The notes: a model not told the origin generated them from the letters alone. Shown: positions 21,751-33,512, counted from the first letter of the stretch. The stretch: 64,000 nt of DNA from Diplolepis rosae (GCA_030998225.1 JAPYXD010000715.1:3658001-3722000); one strand, 5' to 3'. Numbers and translations: made by a program.

Positions 21751-24109
21751 CGCCGGGGAACCCGTAGAACACCCTCAAGCTAATGTATTACATTATATGG
21801 TATTATATGCAGTTAGTGTAACTGCTCCCTGCATTTACAGAGTTGGGACTGTCATTGTTAAGTTAAAAGTTACAATGCCTGATTTACAGTTAGTGTAAGA
21901 TTAATTTGGAATATGTTTTGAAAATCAAAACTATTGAATTTATATCTAGTTATTGAATGTGTAGGAAAGTGATGTTTCTGTTTATCTGGGTGAATTATTT
22001 GAATGTGAGTTTGATGGATTATGTTTTTAGCAACCTGTTGAAATTTTCGGTTTCTTTGCAATTACTCTTTGTCCACTGGAATAAAGCTTAAGGGTTGAGT
22101 ATGTGATGTTTTGAAGAAAGTGTTGAGCTAGAACGAGCTGCAAATCTCGTTATATTCGCCCCTATGCCATCACACGCACATTTGCTATGAGCTGTACCAT
22201 GGAACTGCCATTCTGCTGGGATATTGAAATCTTCTTCATGAGCTTGGAGATTAGAAAAGCTACTTTTATTATTGAAATGTTGCCGACCACCATCAGTGAA
22301 ATAGTAAATTTTCTTTGACTCAAAGTTAATTTTCAGATAATGTATTATAATCTTCTGATATTCATGAACAGCCACCGTGTCATGAGCTGAATTATCGAAT
22401 ACTATCGCAATACTTCTGTGTTTTAGCCCTCCACCATCTTTATAATAAATCACGACAGTGAAGATTGTAGCTTGGTCGTTATTCGAGTGAAATAATTGAG
22501 CTGAATTCTGAACGACGAAGGCGTTGTTCTCTGCTAAATCGAAGCAAATCAAAAACTTACCTGCCAATAAATTTTCTTTTACGTTTTTAAAAAACAAGGA
22601 CGGCATCTTTGAAACAAAGTGATGAGTTTTCGATTTTAACAACCGTTTACAGAAATCATCCAGGAATTAATCAGTATCCATTACCAAAGTTTGCAAAGTA
22701 CACCTGTCGGTTTGTAGTCAAATTTCGAACTTACTTCATCAATTCCATGTTCATCGACAGCATTTTTTAAATTTTCTCCCAACTTCGGAGTACCTGGGCA
22801 GATTTCATACTCTCCTAGAAAACAGGAACAGTTCTTGCCAGAACACAATGACGAGGTCTGAGTTTTGTAAATTTTGAAATACTTATCTTCAGACCTTCGT
22901 GTTATGCTGTAAATTGTGCATGCAGCTCATTGATCTTACATAGTAGAAGTCTTTTTTGGACATGTGAACGAGTTCCATCCTCATTTTTCACCGATACAAA
23001 GTCTTTCAGTCCTGACATCATGTCATCGCGTTCATGAAAAGTCTTTACAAGAGTTTCAATTTCCAGGGGCAATGCTCTTCCTTTTTTTGGATTCGGGATA
23101 TAAGAATTCCATGTTCTGAAACTAATTGTTTCACCTTAATTGCTTGCCGCTTTGACGTACCAAACACATGCCCTACTTTTCTGCGTCCCCAAGATTTTGG
23201 TGCAAGTGAAAGGAGTTGAAATTTTTCTTGTCTACTTTTAGACGTTGAATTTTTCCATAATTTGATCAAGTACTTCAACACCCGCTTTATGATACTCGTC
23301 ATCACACTGCATCTTTGCCTCACTGACCTTTAAATGTATTGAAAAATCTGGATCAAATTCATTACTATCTGCATCATCATCGTCAACAAGAGTGCCAATA
23401 TCTGATTGAAATTGAGTAGGATTCCTTGCAGTATTGTCGCAATTCAAGAACGATCTTCCTTTTAAGTTGTTAACTTCAAATCTACATGTGTTGCAAATTT
23501 GTAAATCTTCTCGTAAATTTTCAGAAACACGGCGAAGGGTTGTTTCTTTTTTTGGAACGGATTAATGCATTTATCCTTCCAAATTTCGCGATATTTTTTG
23601 GAAGAAATCATTACAAAAGTACTTCTTCGCAATTTAAGAAGGAAGCTTACATAGAAAGTAATATACGAAGTAAAAGAAAAAGAAAAACAGAAGAGGTAAC
23701 AGAAGGAGGACAAAAGGAATATCGCGAATGCAGATATAATTGATTTTTGAAATTAGAATAGTTGAATAGACAAACCTGCTTCAAAAAACTCTTCTCAGAT
23801 AAAATCTGTAAATAATTTACCCAACTCGTATGCTGGGATATTTTGCTGAGTAAAAATATTTTCTCTTATGGGAAACGAAAATAGTGGAACTCTAGTGGTA
23901 GAAACTACGAAGCAACGAAACAAATGGACAAAGAAACAAACCCTGTCACGTGATTTTGATTTCACGTGATGAAATATCATATATTAAAATTTTGAAGTTA
24001 GGTTTCTAAACATTCCACATGCATTTCACAGAGAGCAGTTACAGTAACCGCGTGTGATATTATGTAATGTAAAAAATTAGCTTGTGGGTGTTCTACGGGT
24101 TCCCCGGCG
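21751..24109 (-). mobile_element. DNA transposon with TIRs of about 80 bp and an unusual transposase-like gene
   Basis: The left end cgccggggaacccgtagaac and the right end (inverted, ending 24,109) match over about 80 bp with small differences, including a shared ctcaagctaat / cacaagctaat step and aactgctc. The interior carries one decayed minus-strand gene (22,088-23,447). No clear target-site duplication was seen. Outside the TIRs lies a further inverted pair (21,690-21,748 and 24,376-24,430). Confidence 0.78.
22088..23447 (-). pseudogene. Transposase-like protein of an unnamed DDE-type family
   Basis: Minus-strand frames follow in order: an acidic N-terminus (23,238-23,447, TLVDDDDADSNEFD), a helix-turn-helix-like part (23,045-23,260, LSLAPKSWGRRKVGHVFGTS), then KDFVSVKNEDG and KRLLLCKINEL (about 22,900-23,010), and a C-terminal half open for 184 codons (22,088-22,642). 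That half has FDLAENNAFVVQN, YYFTDGGRQHFNN and KCACDGIGANITR, which I read as acidic positions of an RNase H-like fold (inference). I recall unnamed proteins of this make-up, often as many copies in insects, cnidarians and fish, but cannot give an established superfamily name. Stops and shifts separate the pieces, so this copy is dead. Confidence 0.65.
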
Positions 24110-24819
24110 TGAAGACGGTAGCGAACGGTTGCGCGGCCTCAGCTCCGGCGAAGCATCCGGTTATTCATCGGACAATTGCTAGAAAACAAAACAAAATGCC
24201 ATCCTGAAATTTTGCTATTTTATAGGAAAAAAATTCCAGCTTTTTAACTAGGTGATTTAAAAAAAATGGGTCAAAATTTGAGAAAAAGTCAAATTTATTT
24301 TTGATTTTCGAAAATCGAGGTCAAATTTTTATTATTTTTTTAAATGGTTACAACCAGTTCAAAGATCACGAAAAAGATTGAAGAAAACATATGAAGTAAA
24401 ATTTTGCTTTATCCAAAAAGAAATAAGTTATATTTGTTTGAAGAAGAGGCTTCCCATCAAGTCTGAAAATTTTACCCCCCCCCCCCCCATATTTCAGCAA
24501 ATATATGTTAAAACGAAAAAAAAAATTTGTAGGTATCACCATCAAATGGGACTCCAATCAGCCAAACTTTAAGCCCGATCGGACGACTTTGTTTTTGGGG
24601 TGGTATCACTTGAGAAATTATACCCTATATTGTCTCGTTTTTAGTTTATATATATATTTAAGGAACACATTCTCATCATGACACTCGCGCTTCGCGCTCG
24701 ATTTTCTGTATGCATTTTTGCAACTTTTTAATAAATTACATGATTATTGATAAATTTATTTTCTTCCAAATATCTCAAGAAGGAAAAACAATTGTAGACT
24801 TTATTTAAGGAAACGATTT

Positions 24820-25330
24820 TGCAGAACAACGCTTATTTCGTATCTCACATATTTTGGTGAAAAAAATCGAATTTTTTCAATATTAAAAATCAAAAAATTA
24901 AAATATACATCCTGTCGAGAAATTTCTCGATAAGAATGTGTAGACCTTATTTAGCCAAACAATTTTTCATCTAAAAGTTTTTTTTGTATCTTACATATTT
25001 TGTCTAAAAAATTGAATTTTTGAATTTTAATCGTATTTTTTGGAATTGAAACGAAAAATATATCTTTTATCAGAAACTGTGTGAGGCAAAATTTGTAGAT
25101 CTTTTTGAAACGAACAACTTTGTATTCTTACGTTTTTTTCGTATTTCACATATTATTGTTAAAAAATTGAATTTTGGATTTTCAATGGTTTTTTTTTAAA
25201 TTAATAAGAAAAATATGCATTTAATGAAAAAATGTTACAATTCAAATTTGTAGGTCTTTATGTAAAAAATAATATTGTATCATAACGTTTTTTCGTATCT
25301 CGTATAATTTAACTTGAAAATGGAATTTTG
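24820..25330. repeat. Degenerate tandem array, period about 151 bp, four units
   Basis: A block resembling ttcgtatctcacatatttt, followed by an aaaaaattgaatttt block, recurs at about 24,837, 24,987, 25,139 and 25,291. A tttgtagatctt block recurs with the same spacing. Confidence 0.65.
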
Positions 25331-25625
25331 ATATTGACTTTTTTCGAATTTGAATATGCTGTAACATTTCTAATTTTGATTTAATCAAAAAATGTTATCA
25401 GGATAATTTTTAGAGATTTATGAGCACTATCTAAAACCAGTATTGAAATTTTTGATTTTTTCAAAAAATTATTTTCAAAAACACAAAAGTAGTGCTCAAC
25501 CCCTCAATTTTGATTGGATGTGGCTGGTTAACGAACTTGTCCTTACTTTTTCGGCTCCGATAAAGTGTACCAAAGCTCAATTCAATCTGATAATTCTATC
25601 GAGAGTTATGCCGCACACGACCTAC

Positions 25626-25650
25626 TACAGACAGACAGACAGACAGACAC
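25626..25650. repeat. ACAG microsatellite
   Basis: Six tandem acag units, imperfect at the 3' end. It lies at the 3' side of the 151 bp array. Confidence 0.9.
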
Positions 25651-25865
25651 TTTCGTAAAAACCATTTTTTCTGACTCAGGGGGTCTCAAAACGTAAAGAT
25701 TTGATGAAAATTTCGAAAGTCATTTTTCACATAAAACCAATACCTTCTCATCCATGATGAGAATGTAAAAAATTGTTCACACGAGACGTCACAAACTCTA
25801 GCCCAATTGACATAACGTTCTTTATTCGAATTGAGGTGTGCAATTTTTATCCTAGGCTAGTTTAA

Positions 25866-26067
25866 TCAATTCTATGGTTTTCTTAATGGTTTTGACTCGT
25901 TCTTCGGTAGAGGTCAGGTTAATCCCAATTATTAATTTCCATTCCTCATGGCATAGTTACACTTTGGATATTTCTTCGACGTATATGTTTTCCCGTATAG
26001 GTGTCAGTTCAAAGTTGGCTTTGGTCAGTGTGGCTAGAACCAATAGTATCCAGCTCATGAGCTTCAT
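25866..26067 (-). pseudogene. Errantivirus env, N-terminal fragment
   Basis: From an ATG at 26,067 the minus strand encodes a hydrophobic signal-peptide-like start (about residues 1-18) followed by a short ectodomain segment with a stop codon after about 37 residues. Its position directly after integrase and its signal peptide fit env of insect errantiviruses, which mediates membrane fusion in active relatives. The rest of env, with the fusion peptide and membrane anchor, is missing, so this is a relic. Confidence 0.6.
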
Positions 26068-26234
26068 CTGTAAAATATGGCATTGCGTTATCCATGTGAA
26101 TTTGGCTGGTCTTATTCCTTGCCTGTATTATTAAATTATTATTGGCTAAGACTTGTAGCATTTTAGAGGCCTTTCCAGCTAGTATCTAATTTATTGCTTT
26201 TTGATTGATTTACTGTCTTGACTACTGTCAATCT

Positions 26235-26700
26235 TTATATAAGGGGTGTTTTCTCATAATGTTCTACATTTCCATTGGCTTGAGGATGGAATGCAGTTGT
26301 TTTCACATGATTAATTTGGAGGGCTTCCTGAAAGTGTCGCATTAGTTCAGATAAGAAATGTTGTCTCTGATCAGTGAGGATCGTTTTCGGGGCTCCGAAT
26401 GTGTACATATAATGTTCAATTAAGTTTTTGATAATGGTTTGGGATGTTTCATCTTTCATGGGCATTAAAATTGTATAGCTTGTCAATCGATCTTGTATAC
26501 TTGATATGTATTTATTACCTTTTGTTGTTTCGTGAAAGGGGCTATAGATATCTAAAGCAATTTTATCATTGGGTTTGGTAGGTATTTTCCCAATACCCGA
26601 TATTCTTGGCTCTATCTAGGGTTTTCTTTTCACCCAGATGTTCCTTATGGGCTTCATTGAGAATGTTTTTTCTGTCTTCTCTGGTTAACTCGCTGGTGTT
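26235..26700 (-). pseudogene. Errantivirus integrase fragment
   Basis: The minus-strand frame at 26,235-26,486 carries FGAPKTILTDQRQHF, the region of the second catalytic aspartate of the D,D(35)E core, and then TTAFHPQANGNVEHYEK, the 'HPQ.NG..E' segment with the catalytic glutamate. Upstream pieces (26,490-26,700) look like the preceding core and zinc region in other frames. Normal integrases are some 400 residues long; this is an 83-codon open piece. Confidence 0.88.
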
Positions 26701-27031
26701 GTTGAAGCGAAGATGTAAATTTTGTTCTAGGTGAATAGTTGATAGGAATTCTATTAGTTTTTGTATAAATTCCTTTTCGATAGGTGTTATTAGGGGATCT
26801 CCGATTATTAATCTGGTGATTAAAAGCTTCTTCTCTATTGAGTCATGCTTAGTTACTTCTTTCCATAATTTTTCTATAGCATTTGGTTTGATTTTAATTA
26901 TATCAAAGTTTATTGATTGTAATCTCCATTGTATAAATTGATCAAATAATAATAATTCTGTTTTATGGTGCTATCAGTTCTTCTCTGGTGATTAGTGGGC
27001 TGTCGGATACTCCAGCACCTGGTAATGCGCT

Positions 27032-27450
27032 TTATAATTGTTCTGGTGTTGAATCGGCATTGTCCTTTGATTGCTTAATGGTATCCGGGTATACTGAAAA
27101 TAACCTTGATAAGCAATCGGCTACTTCATTTTCTTTCCCTTTGACGTATTCTATTTTATAGTCATATTCTTCCATGCGTAACCTCCATCTCAGTAGTCGA
27201 GAACTAGGATCTTTAACATTGTGAATCCAAAGTAATGCACGGTGGTCTGTTTGTATCTTGAATTTGTTTCCTAACAGATATTGTCTGAGTCGTTGCACAG
27301 CCCACACTATGGCTAGGATTTCTTTCTCAGAGGTTGTATACTTTTCCTCTGCTTTATTGAGTGTCCTTGATATAAATAGATAGGGCTGTCCGTTTTGTGA
27401 TAATACGGTTCCCAGGCCTTGATTGGATGCGTCTGTTGTAAGTACAAACT
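27032..27450 (-). pseudogene. Errantivirus RNase H fragment
   Basis: The minus-strand frame contains WAVQRLRQYLLGNKFKIQTD, a HRALLWI segment, SRLLRWRLRMEEYDYKIEY and ENEVADCLSR, the C-terminal half of gypsy RNase H with the conserved D-H...AD.LSR pattern. The first half (27,310-27,450) continues in another frame. Confidence 0.9.
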
Positions 27451-27499
27451 GTTTTTTGAAATTTGAGAACTCAAGTACTGGTGCTGATGTTAGTGCATG

Positions 27500-28220
27500 T
27501 TTAAGGTCATAAAAGGCTTTTTCGCAGTTAGGTGTCCAATAAAATATGATATATTTTTATGTAAGCTTTGTTAATTGTTTGGCAATGCTTGAGAAGTTTC
27601 TTATACACTTCCTGTAATATCCTGCAAGTTTTAGAAAGGATTGCACATCTTTGACGTTTTCTAATTCCTTAAAATTTTTTATGACTTCTGTTTTGACTGG
27701 GTTAGGTTTTATTCCATCTGCCCTAATCAGGTGTCATAAATATTTTAACTCTGGTTTTAGGAATTCGCATTTCGTTGGTTCCAATTTTAGTCCAAATTTT
27801 TGTATTTGTTGTAGGACTATTTTTAAGTTTTTGTTATATTCGTCAATGGTTTCACCAAAGATGACTATATCTTTATGTAGATAAAGCAATTTATTCCAAT
27901 TAATTCAAGAAATGTTTGGTCCATCATTCGTTGAAATGTGGCTGGGGCGTTTTTCAATCCAAAGGGCATTCGGTTGTACTCGAAGTGATCTTGGGAGATC
28001 GAAAAAGCAGAATATTTTTTGCATTCTTCTTTCATTGGTATTTCATGGAAATCGGCTGACATATCGAATGCTGAAAAAAATTTGATTTTCTCATTTTGTC
28101 TAGGGTGTCATCAATCATAGGAAAGGGATACGCATCTTGATGTGTACGCTGATTTAATTTTTGGTAATCTATTACCATTCGAAATTTGTTACCCTTTTTT
28201 GGAACAATCCAGAGCGGTGA
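27500..28220 (-). pseudogene. Errantivirus reverse transcriptase fragments
   Basis: Minus-strand frames show SPLWIVPKK and VIDYQKLN (about 28,150-28,215), a DMSADFHEIPM region, FNRMPFGLKNAPATFQRMMD (written here in similar form at about 27,900-28,060) and a damaged FIYIK in place of the Y.DD box. The order is correct but stops and shifts abound. Confidence 0.88.
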
Positions 28221-28569
28221 GTTAAAGGGTGAATTGTATATATTATATAGTCTATCTGGGACTTTTTCTTGACTTTCTATCCGTACTATTTTATTTTTCT
28301 GTTGTATTTATTTTAAGTACTTTACTAGTTTTTCCTTGCATGTATTCCTCTGAATGTAATAGTAATTTCCATTTTTCTATGATTAGATGGGTCTTAGTTA
28401 TTGAATCATTTTTTTATTTTTTGAAAAAGTCTAAGCCGATGATGCTTTCTTCGATTAGCTGAAAATCATTTCCTACAATGTGGAATAGTTGTTTTTTGTT
28501 CCAATAAGTGAGATAAACAGCTTCTTGTGTAGTATGCTCATCGTTACCCATAGAGAATTTTTGAAAGAA

Positions 28570-28665
28570 TTTAAATGTATACCTTTGATGTTAATACTTC
28601 TTTTTTAAGAATGTTAATTGCTGCTCCACTATTTGACATTCGGCTGAGTTTTCGTAGTTCTCTCA
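28570..28665 (-). pseudogene. Errantivirus protease active-site remnant
   Basis: The minus strand reads MSNSGAAINILKKEVL, matching the retropepsin 'D(S/T)GA..NIL' loop of errantiviruses but with the catalytic aspartate replaced by asparagine. A GLDFF motif follows at about 28,440, as expected between protease and RT. Confidence 0.7.
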
Positions 28666-29427
28666 TTCTCGTATTTCGTCCTGTGTCATTTCCTGACATT
28701 CGGTATATTCGTTTCCATGTTTCTCTAGTTGTAAAGAATGATAAGTAATATCTATTTTGAGTTATATCAGTTTCCTGATATAACGTTCTTAATTCGATAT
28801 TTCTTTTATTACGCGTTAGGAAGAGACTACCTTAGTCTAACGGACGAGATCCTCACGACTAGTGGACGGCTATCTATATGATTCAACTAAGTGGAAGGGA
28901 TAAGGGCAAAGTCCCAACTTATAACAACGAGATGATTAAATAATTATTCTTTGTAAAACTAATATTTATTATTCCACACACACAAAATTATTTTATAATG
29001 ATGTTCTTAAGAAAAGAACTTGGGAAATTCAGTAGTGCTAGGACTGGTATACACAAGTTCAACGACTGGGACAATAATAAATCTGTTGTGTACTTGTTGT
29101 TGGAAAACGAAAGATAATTTCCGGGGTAATTTTTGACGTAGAATCCGAATCCGAAATCAGAATCAGCCTATCACGTCTGGATTTTGAGATATTTGAGGTT
29201 ATGTGCTCGAAAAATGGGATTTTTCGCTACTTTTGAGGTTATGTACAGGGCGCAAGAATTTTTTTTGTTATTTTTTTCTCAAATGTCATCATTTAGCACT
29301 ACTTTTTCCCTTCAAAATGAGCTATTGAACAGTCACAAGCGATTTTTTTTTCACAAAGATACGGCCATATCAAGTTTTGACATTTATCCGAACAACCTTA
29401 TGAGCATTCACATTGACTCTTTGGTGC

Positions 29428-29852
29428 TGAGATGCAGGTTTTACCCGTAACCTGGCAACTCTTGGTAATGGCTAGCCAACCAATTTTATTTCGACTCGGA
29501 GCGACCCGAAATAAAATATCACTCTCCAACAATCTATGGCGGCGATAATCGAAGCGTCGATCTATCGTGGCTTGAAAGTCGACATGGTGGCCAGTGTTGA
29601 CATAAACTCGGTAGCCGGCTGTGCCTCATCTTCGACGCTGCTGTCCTCGTATCGCTCATGGAACAGACGGGACAGAAAGCGTGAGTGTGTGCAGTGCGTG
29701 ATTGGTGTATTTCGAGTGCTCTCGGGTGGCGACGAAGTGCGGGCTCTCGTCACACGACTTTTTCCCCAGGGACATAACCCCACCTGTCATACCGGTGAGT
29801 TTACTAAATTAAATCTTTTCAATGTGATGGGAGAAATTTACCACGTCACAGT
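29428..29852 (+). repeat. 424 bp insertion in the foldback arm, GC-rich, shared with 32,035-32,240
   Basis: The block 29,535-29,700 matches 32,043-32,215 at most positions (gatcgaagc, gaaagtcgacatgg, cggtagccgg, tcgtat, atggaacagacggg). Both end at a donor-like site (aagcgTGAGT / aagcgTAAGT). The open frame here is short and of biased composition. The origin is unknown: perhaps a repeated 5' exon or promoter segment. Confidence 0.55.
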
Positions 29853-29892
29853 GTGTACCATTTTGCATTCGAAAATGTATTTTAATAGTATA

Positions 29893-30400
29893 TTACGTGC
29901 CTAGGCGCACAATGAGGGTTATTGCGTGACGAGCGACAATGCTCGCAGGAGATCGAAGCCGAGGCGCGATCAGTCCTGCGAGCATTGTCGCGAGTCTCGT
30001 AATTTCCCGAATTGTGTGCATTGGCACGTATTCTATTTTATGTGACTTCGGTGCGTATACGAGTTTTTATGCGTACACTCGAATCTAATCTAGTATTGTA
30101 GTTGTTTGTGGCGCTAGTCATTACACTTGATATGTCACGACTAGTCCCGGCCTTTTTGATTTTTTCGATCTTGTGTAGTAATAATGGATTTTAATAGACG
30201 CATGCGCAGTTCAAATGTACAAGGCTTTGCTAGTAAGGTGGAAACGTTGTACGAAGAAGAAGAAGACTGTACTCCGTTTCATGGCTATGGGCGCATGCGC
30301 AGTTCAGTTTTTACATTTCATTCCTTTCTGGCGAAATGTACTACATTGCGCTACTGTTAACTGTAGCGAAAAAACGAGTTTGCGCACCGGTGGCACATAA
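29893..30400 (+). mobile_element. 0.5-0.6 kb non-autonomous repeat, copy 2
   Basis: Same ends and order as copy 1 (14,794-15,364). Its hairpin array is contracted (gaagccgaggcgcgatc only), and it carries a tagtcattacacttgat stretch missing from copy 1 but present in copy 3. Confidence 0.82.
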
Positions 30401-30581
30401 AAATTTGTGCTTGCGGGTTTTGATGGTCTGTGAATAAGAATTTACAGTCAGAAAATTGACACTTCCATTTCTAAGATGGCGGATCGAAATTTACGAAATT
30501 AAACGATTTCGCTCTCTAATGTCAATTTTGCGACTGTAAATTCTTATTCACAGACCATCAAAACCCGCAAGCACAAATTTT
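30400..30581. mobile_element. MITE with TIRs of about 60 bp
   Basis: aaaatttgtgcttgcgggtt at the left end returns inverted at the right end. The arms match for about 60 bp with about three mismatches around an 60 bp centre containing aagatggcgg. It abuts the end of repeat copy 2. Confidence 0.85.
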
Positions 30582-30913
30582 CAAGATAAATTTTCGAATG
30601 CAGAATGGTATGCACCAAAGAGTCAATGTGAATGCTCATAAGGTTGTTCGGATAAATGTCAAAACTTGATATGACCGTATCTTTGTGAAAAAAAATCGCT
30701 CGTGACTGTTTAATAGCTCATTTTGAAGGGAAAGAGTAGTGCTAAATGATGACATTTGAGAAAAAATTTCTTGCGCCCTGTACATAACCTTAAAAGTAGC
30801 GAAAACCCCCATTTTTCGAGCACATATCCTCAAATATCTCAAAATCCTGACGTGATAGGCTGATTCTGATTCCGAATTCGGATTCTACGTCAAAAATTAC
30901 TCCGAAAACGACC

Positions 30914-33512
30914 CATAGCTTTTCAACAACAACACCTTGCAGACCTGTGTAATAGGTTAAGTTGACTTTTACTGACTTTTTGAGGCTATAATCGATAAAA
31001 AAATGTATTGACAATCGGAGAATCGTTAATTGATTAATAATTTACTGACTAAACACAAATACAGAGATAAAACACTTTAGAATTGATTTTTTCATATGAC
31101 TGTCTACAAACAGGTACATACACGTATTTTCTGTACCAGTTTGTATTCTGCTGTATTTAATAATTAATTATAAGAAAATAAGACTTCTCAGCGACGCTCG
31201 TTTAAAATATAAACATATTTGATTTATTAAAACCTTATTTTACTAACTTACCTTGACTTTAGTGCGTTTCCCATAAACAAACGTAAGTCTACTGTCAAAA
31301 AAGTTTCTACTAAGATGGAGGTGATTTCATTGCTACCACTGTGCTGGCAATGACACTCGCATAAAAAACGGCAGTTTATTTCAAAAATATACAAATTTAA
31401 CACCGACAACTCATATCAATTTATTTCTTATTATTCCAGGATAATGCTTATACAAACAAATGTCCACAAACTGGTACGTGTTTACGAACTGGTACGTTTA
31501 CCTTAACGGTGCGCAATGAAGTTCGTTAAATTCTCACATTTAATGAAAATCATTTATTATTCCAATTCAAACTTTTACATTTGAGAAAAAATTTCTAAAG
31601 GTTTTTATGATTGGCGTTTCCAAGATGCAATAACAATAGAAAGTCAAAGTTGACACCAGGACTAATCTAAATAATTGATTTTTGAAATGTCATGAAGTAA
31701 TCTGAATTTATTTAATTTAAAAACTCAGGAACTGCATGAACCAAGTTGCAAGTAATACGTTCAATTTTTTCCACAGGGTTGAGTCGTTAGTATAAACGAT
31801 TGGCTGCCAAGTCTTGACCGCCAGCTTCAGCGCACTTTTCAGCTTAACGCACTTTGCTCATCGATTTTGCTTTTGCAACTGATAACTCAATAATGACGCT
31901 TTGTACTAAATGGTCCGACAGAACTTTACGACTTATTTATTAACATGAGATATGAAATATGAAATATCTATGTGCCCCAGGATACGTCTTCCGGGTCACG
32001 TGGTGGCAGCTGGTCGTCCTGTGCGTCGCTCTTCAACGATCGATGGTGGCGATGATCGAAGCATCGATATCTCGCAGTTCGAAAGTCGACATGGCGGCCA
32101 GTGTTTGCTTCAACTCGGTAGCCGGTTGTGCCGCATCTCCAACGCCGCTGTCCTCCGGTGCCATTGTCCTCGTATCGTGTATGGAACAGACGGGGCAGGA
32201 AGCGTAAGTGCGGGTAGTGAAAGTGGTGGGGGGAGAAGGCGAGTAGGTTCACTGAGTCACTTTGCTGCGTTCAGGCGTTTGGAGCCATGTTAGGGACTTT
32301 TTAAAATAAACTTCGCAACAGTTTAGCGAAAAACCAAGATTGACGTTCTGTTGCGCTTGATTTATATTTTTAAAGGCCGTTTTCAAAATAAAAATCGAAC
32401 CACCTCTGCGGCAAGCAGACATTTTACAATTAACGCATTAAGTAAATTAAAGTGTCAATAGCGCGGAAACGTATTATCTTAAAGTGTCCGTTTCTTTATA
32501 CATTTGAAGAGCATAAAGTCTGCTACTTTTCCACCAAACCTCAACTCAAAATGTTAAAAATAAAGTGAGATATTAATTTGTTTATCAAAAGCTAAATTTG
32601 CCGGTTTTTCCTAATTTTACCTAATTTTTTTCGCTTCTAATTATTCACTGAGATCGAGCAACGGGTCATTTTTTTGGCAATTCAATTGTCTACAACTTTT
32701 CAATTGATGTCAACAAGATTGGATAATTACCTTCAATGTTATAAACAAAAAAATAAAAAAATGCAATTTTTTGGTCTTAAATGTTGATAAAAAATTTATA
32801 AATAATATTTCGTTGTCCAAAACATGATACAATTACTCTATGACCAACCTTTCTTCAGATGGCGCAGTCCGTTTTCTGAAATAAATAATGTCATAACAAA
32901 TTCACTGTTGCTTGGACTATATACCTAAAATCTGTCTTTGGTGACTAACTTTTTAGATAAAAAAGTGTTTGCGCAGGGCACGCAGCATAGGAACCACCTA
33001 GTGTCAATTTATTCGTACCGGAAGCTAGTCGCGCAAATAGGTAGATTGCGAATGCGCCAAAACTTGATATAAGTTGCTCACGCGTCTAGAGTCATCAATC
33101 TCTTAGGCCATTGCATTCGAATGTATTCTTGTATGCACGCCAAATTTTCGAGCGTAATATTAGCTGAGGGAAAAACTTTTAGCAATTAACGTTACAAAGA
33201 AAGAAAGCACACACTACAAAAAGGAAAATCAAGTCTATAATCTATGCATCCTCATATTATAAGGATACATTTCTGATATCATAACGCTAGCTTTAATACT
33301 TTTCACTCATACCGGATCATTGGGACTCATTAATTGACTCTTTTGCGACCCTAGTTTGCGCTTGAAGCATATTGTCGAAATCAATTATTATTTTCTATTT
33401 GATTCAAGAATTATTTATTATAATATTCATCTCTAGATATACTGACAGGCATTTCTACGGCTACCTCCATTGCTTATTTTAATATCGTACTTCAATTTGT
33501 ATGTAATTTCAG
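30914..33512. other. Intronic stretch, mostly unrecognised
   Basis: Apart from the GC-rich block at 32,035-32,240, which repeats 29,535-29,700, I see no coding frame or transposon end. A 113-codon frame at 31,952-32,293 lies across that repeat and is not supported as a gene. Confidence 0.4.

Larger units (their letters stand above)
24666..25765. mobile_element. Probable non-autonomous element with internal tandem array
   Basis: acattctcatcatg at about 24,668 returns inverted at about 25,753-25,766 (catgatgagaatgt), giving short inverted ends. Inside are a degenerate array of 151 bp units (24,820-25,330) and an acag microsatellite. No transposase frame. Ends are approximate. Confidence 0.45.
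25794..28760 (-). mobile_element. Errantivirus-type gypsy remnant (PR, RT, RNase H, IN, env start)
   Basis: Read on the minus strand from about 28,670 down, the order protease, RT, RNase H, integrase, env N-terminus is that of insect errantiviruses. All frames are broken. No LTR pair was found; 28,760-29,100 (with an aataaatatt signal on the minus strand) may be part of its 5' LTR or leader, but there is no second copy to confirm it. The 3' end stops at about 25,790 within env. Confidence 0.85.
29117..30913. mobile_element. Long palindromic (foldback) element with three nested insertions
   Basis: Arms 29,117-29,427 and 30,612-30,913 are inverted copies (cgtagaatccgaat / attcggattctacg, gattttgagatatttgag and others). 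The arm continues at 29,853-29,885 opposite 30,582-30,612, so 29,428-29,852 is an insertion into the left arm. The loop contains repeat copy 2 (29,893-30,400) and a MITE (30,400-30,581). A stretch at 44,630-44,720 resembles part of the arm. Confidence 0.8.

Noticed and set aside
31952..32293. Gene encoded by the 113-codon frame over the GC-rich block
   Set aside because: The frame crosses a repeat shared with 29,535-29,700 and is not conserved as a protein between the two copies.
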